6,599 bases of DNA from Bacteroidales bacterium (GTDB taxonomy: Bacteria; Bacteroidota; Bacteroidia; Bacteroidales; UBA932): contig JAFZLP010000063.1 of assembly GCA_017551405.1 (NCBI GenBank), positions 1-6,599 of the forward strand. The letters run 5' to 3'. Below are positions 4,971-6,599 of the stretch, piece by piece (the first letter of the stretch is position 1; every line of letters starts with the position of its first letter). The translations under genes were made by a program, and so were the position numbers. Under the pieces are notes generated by a model. It had not been told where the DNA came from and did not search any database. It saw only the letters and a list, made by a program, of their open reading frames with translations.

Positions 4971-6056
4971 ATGGAAAGCTTGGACATAAGGCGCAGGCTC
5001 GGCCTTCGCATAAGCGAAAAACTTCGCGAAGAAGCCATCAGGGAGCATCCGCTGCAGCAGCTCTTCTGGGAATGCACCCTCCGCTGCAATCTTCACTGCA
5101 GGCACTGCGGCAGCGACTGCAAATCGGTATCCGACATCAAGGACATGCCCTACCGGGACTTCGCGAAAGTCCTCGACAGCGTCGCCGCCAAGACCGATCC
5201 CCACAAGGTGTTCATCATCTTCACTGGCGGCGAGCCCCTCATGCGGCCCGACCTTGAAGCCTGCATAGCCGATGTCTACAGGCGCGGTTTCCCCAGCGGC
5301 ATGGTCACCAACGGCTACGCCCTCACCCCGGCAAAGCTCCAGCGTCTCATTGCTGCGGGGCTTCATACCATGACCATAAGCCTGGACGGCCTCGAAGAGA
5401 CTCACGACTGGATGCGTCAGGTGAAGGGCAGTTTCAAAAGGGCTGAAACCGCCATCCGGGCAGCGGCGGCTTCAAGGCTGTCGGCCTTCGATGTAGTGAC
5501 CTGCGTCAATCAGCGGAATTACGGCCAGCTGCCGGAAATCAAACGTTTCCTCATCGACTGCGGGGTGAAGGAATGGCGCCTGTTCTCGGTCTTCCCTGTG
5601 GGCCGGGCCGCCGAAGATCCCGAACTGAGGCTCACCAAAGAGCAGTACACCGGCCTCATGGAATTCATCAGGACATGCCGGAAAGAATTCGCCAAGAACC
5701 ATGAAGGCGCCATCAAGGCCAGCTTCGGCTGCGAGGGCTTTCTGGGCAACTACGAAGGCGACGTGCGCGACCATTTCTTCTTCTGCCAGGCGGGCATTTT
5801 CGTGGGTTCGGTAATGGTGGACGGCTCCATTTCGGCCTGCACCAGCATCCGTTCAGACTACGTCCAGGGCAATATCTACCGCGACGATTTCATGGACGTG
5901 TGGGAGAACCGTTTCGAGAAGTACCGCGACCATTCCTGGATGCGGACGGGCAAGTGCGCCGAATGCAAGGTCTGGAAGCACTGCCTCGGAAACGGCATGC
6001 ACCTGCGCGACAGTGGGGGCAACCTGCTGTTCTGCAACTACGAGATGCTGCGTTAA
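4971..6056 (+). CDS. Radical SAM/SPASM domain protein (resembles the Bacteroidetes rSAM/lipoprotein-system family, TIGR04133)
   Basis: In this 361-aa enzyme the radical SAM cluster motif is C39-NLH-C43-RH-C46 in the segment WECTLRCNLHCRHCG, and TGGEPL (85-90) binds SAM. The SPASM domain at the C-terminus offers C254, C272, C290, C329, C332, C338 and C355 as auxiliary Fe-S ligands, including CAECKVWKHC (329-338). SPASM enzymes usually modify a peptide or protein side chain in the cytoplasm. The WECTLRCNLHCRHCGSDCK region and length resemble a Bacteroidetes family that I recall as paired with a small lipoprotein; this is from memory. No such partner lies in the window. The frame is open back to an ATG at 4881 inside the tRNA, but ATG 4971 (MESLDIRRR) is the first start clear of the tRNA and terminator. 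The gene ends 3 bp from the convergent lactonase-like gene with no terminator between them. Confidence 0.9.
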   Translation: MESLDIRRRLGLRISEKLREEAIREHPLQQLFWECTLRCNLHCRHCGSDCKSVSDIKDMPYRDFAKVLDSVAAKTDPHKVFIIFTGGEPLMRPDLEACIADVYRRGFPSGMVTNGYALTPAKLQRLIAAGLHTMTISLDGLEETHDWMRQVKGSFKRAETAIRAAAASRLSAFDVVTCVNQRNYGQLPEIKRFLIDCGVKEWRLFSVFPVGRAAEDPELRLTKEQYTGLMEFIRTCRKEFAKNHEGAIKASFGCEGFLGNYEGDVRDHFFFCQAGIFVGSVMVDGSISACTSIRSDYVQGNIYRDDFMDVWENRFEKYRDHSWMRTGKCAECKVWKHCLGNGMHLRDSGGNLLFCNYEMLR

Positions 6057-6059
6057 CCG

Positions 6060-6599
6060 TTACAGGAACTCTATACAGACGGGCTTCGAGATCTGTATCA
6101 GGCGGGGAGCCGTGCCGGGAATGCCGTTTTTGAGCGGATAAACCTCGATTGCGTCGGCATCCCTGCAGGCCACCAGCAGCCACTTTCCGTTCGGACTGAG
6201 CGCGAAGTTGCGGGGATGGCTCCCGGTAGGCAGGAAGCCGGCGCGCTCCACTCCCCCTTCGGGAAGGATGCGGAAGACGGAGACGCCGTCCCCTTTGAGC
6301 CTGTGGGAAGTATACAGGAAGCGACCGTCCGCCGAAATGTGGATATCCGCGCTGCCGTGCCCGTCGCCGTCATAAGCCAGCAGGGTCTGGAAAGGCTCCA
6401 GGCTGCCGTCATTGCCATAATTGAAGCACACCAGCGAGTCGCTGAGTTCACAAATCAGATAAGCATGGGCGCCTGCCGCGTCGAACACCAGATGCCGCGG
6501 TCCGAGCCCTTCCCCGCCCTGCCAGGCAAGCTCCGGACCGGCAAGGCCGTCGGCATCCGCCCTCAGGCGCCAGATGCAGTCGTTGCCGAGGTCGGCCAC
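6060..6599 (-). CDS. Lactonase-family seven-bladed beta-propeller protein, C-terminal half (5' end outside window)
   Basis: The - strand frame is open to the window edge and ends at TAA (6062-6060), leaving about 179 C-terminal residues of a family usually near 350. Repeated blade motifs are visible: VADLGNDCIWRL, GPRHLVFDAAGAHAYLICELSDSLVCFNY, SADIHISADGRFLYTSHR and GSHPRNFALSPNGKWLLVACRDADAIEVY. These match the YbhE/Pgl-type 6-phosphogluconolactonase family (PF10282). Members hydrolyse sugar lactones, but many bacterial homologues have unknown substrates, and Bacteroidales copies are often exported. A signal peptide cannot be judged because the N-terminus is missing. The GTG at the window edge is in frame but probably internal. 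It is convergent with the radical SAM gene, 3 bp apart, so a shared pathway is not implied. Confidence 0.85.
   Translation of the reverse strand: MADLGNDCIWRLRADADGLAGPELAWQGGEGLGPRHLVFDAAGAHAYLICELSDSLVCFNYGNDGSLEPFQTLLAYDGDGHGSADIHISADGRFLYTSHRLKGDGVSVFRILPEGGVERAGFLPTGSHPRNFALSPNGKWLLVACRDADAIEVYPLKNGIPGTAPRLIQISKPVCIEFL

Noticed and set aside
4854..5405. A 183-codon - strand frame covering the tRNA and the start of the radical SAM gene
   Set aside because: It crosses a tRNA, a terminator and the radical SAM motif region on the opposite strand; it is a shadow frame.

Overview
The window looks like chromosomal DNA from an anaerobic member of the Bacteroidales (Bacteroidota) with GC-rich genes. 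The reasons are several TAnnTTTG promoter -7 boxes, starts without clear Shine-Dalgarno sequences, short AT-rich intergenic regions, and gene families typical of gut Bacteroidales. The genus cannot be fixed from this sequence.

Positions 1-868 carry, on the + strand, the C-terminal end of a PHP-domain phosphoesterase-like protein and a GHKL (HATPase) ATP-binding protein. This pair is known from [FeFe]-hydrogenase operons. Convergent to it, on the - strand, are the maturation genes hydG (2106-3521) and hydF (1041-2105), joined with no gap between the hydG stop and the hydF start. HydG makes the Fe(CO)2(CN) synthon from tyrosine. HydF is the scaffold that assembles the 2Fe subcluster before it goes into the hydrogenase. 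Neither HydE nor hydrogenase structural subunits are in the window.

Between the two convergent units (869-1044) lies a compact element with perfect 18-bp terminal inverted repeats and a probable 12-bp imperfect target duplication. Removing it in silico leaves the two genes abutting stop to stop and HydF unchanged, so it looks like a recent MITE-like insertion. It now supplies the hydF stop codon.

Positions 3522-3636 form a divergent promoter region. It serves hydGF leftwards and a 370-aa, very tryptophan-rich polytopic membrane protein of unknown function rightwards (3637-4749). That gene ends at a strong intrinsic terminator.

Next come a tRNA-Val(GAC) gene with its own promoter and terminator and two unusual bases (4848-4922), and a radical SAM/SPASM enzyme (4971-6056) resembling the Bacteroidetes family paired with a lipoprotein. 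Convergent to that enzyme, 3 bp away, is the C-terminal half of a seven-bladed beta-propeller lactonase-family protein, which runs off the right edge (6060-6599).

The window therefore combines an [FeFe]-hydrogenase maturation locus with two less characterised neighbours, the Trp-rich membrane protein and the SPASM enzyme. No CRISPR array, prophage or rRNA is visible.
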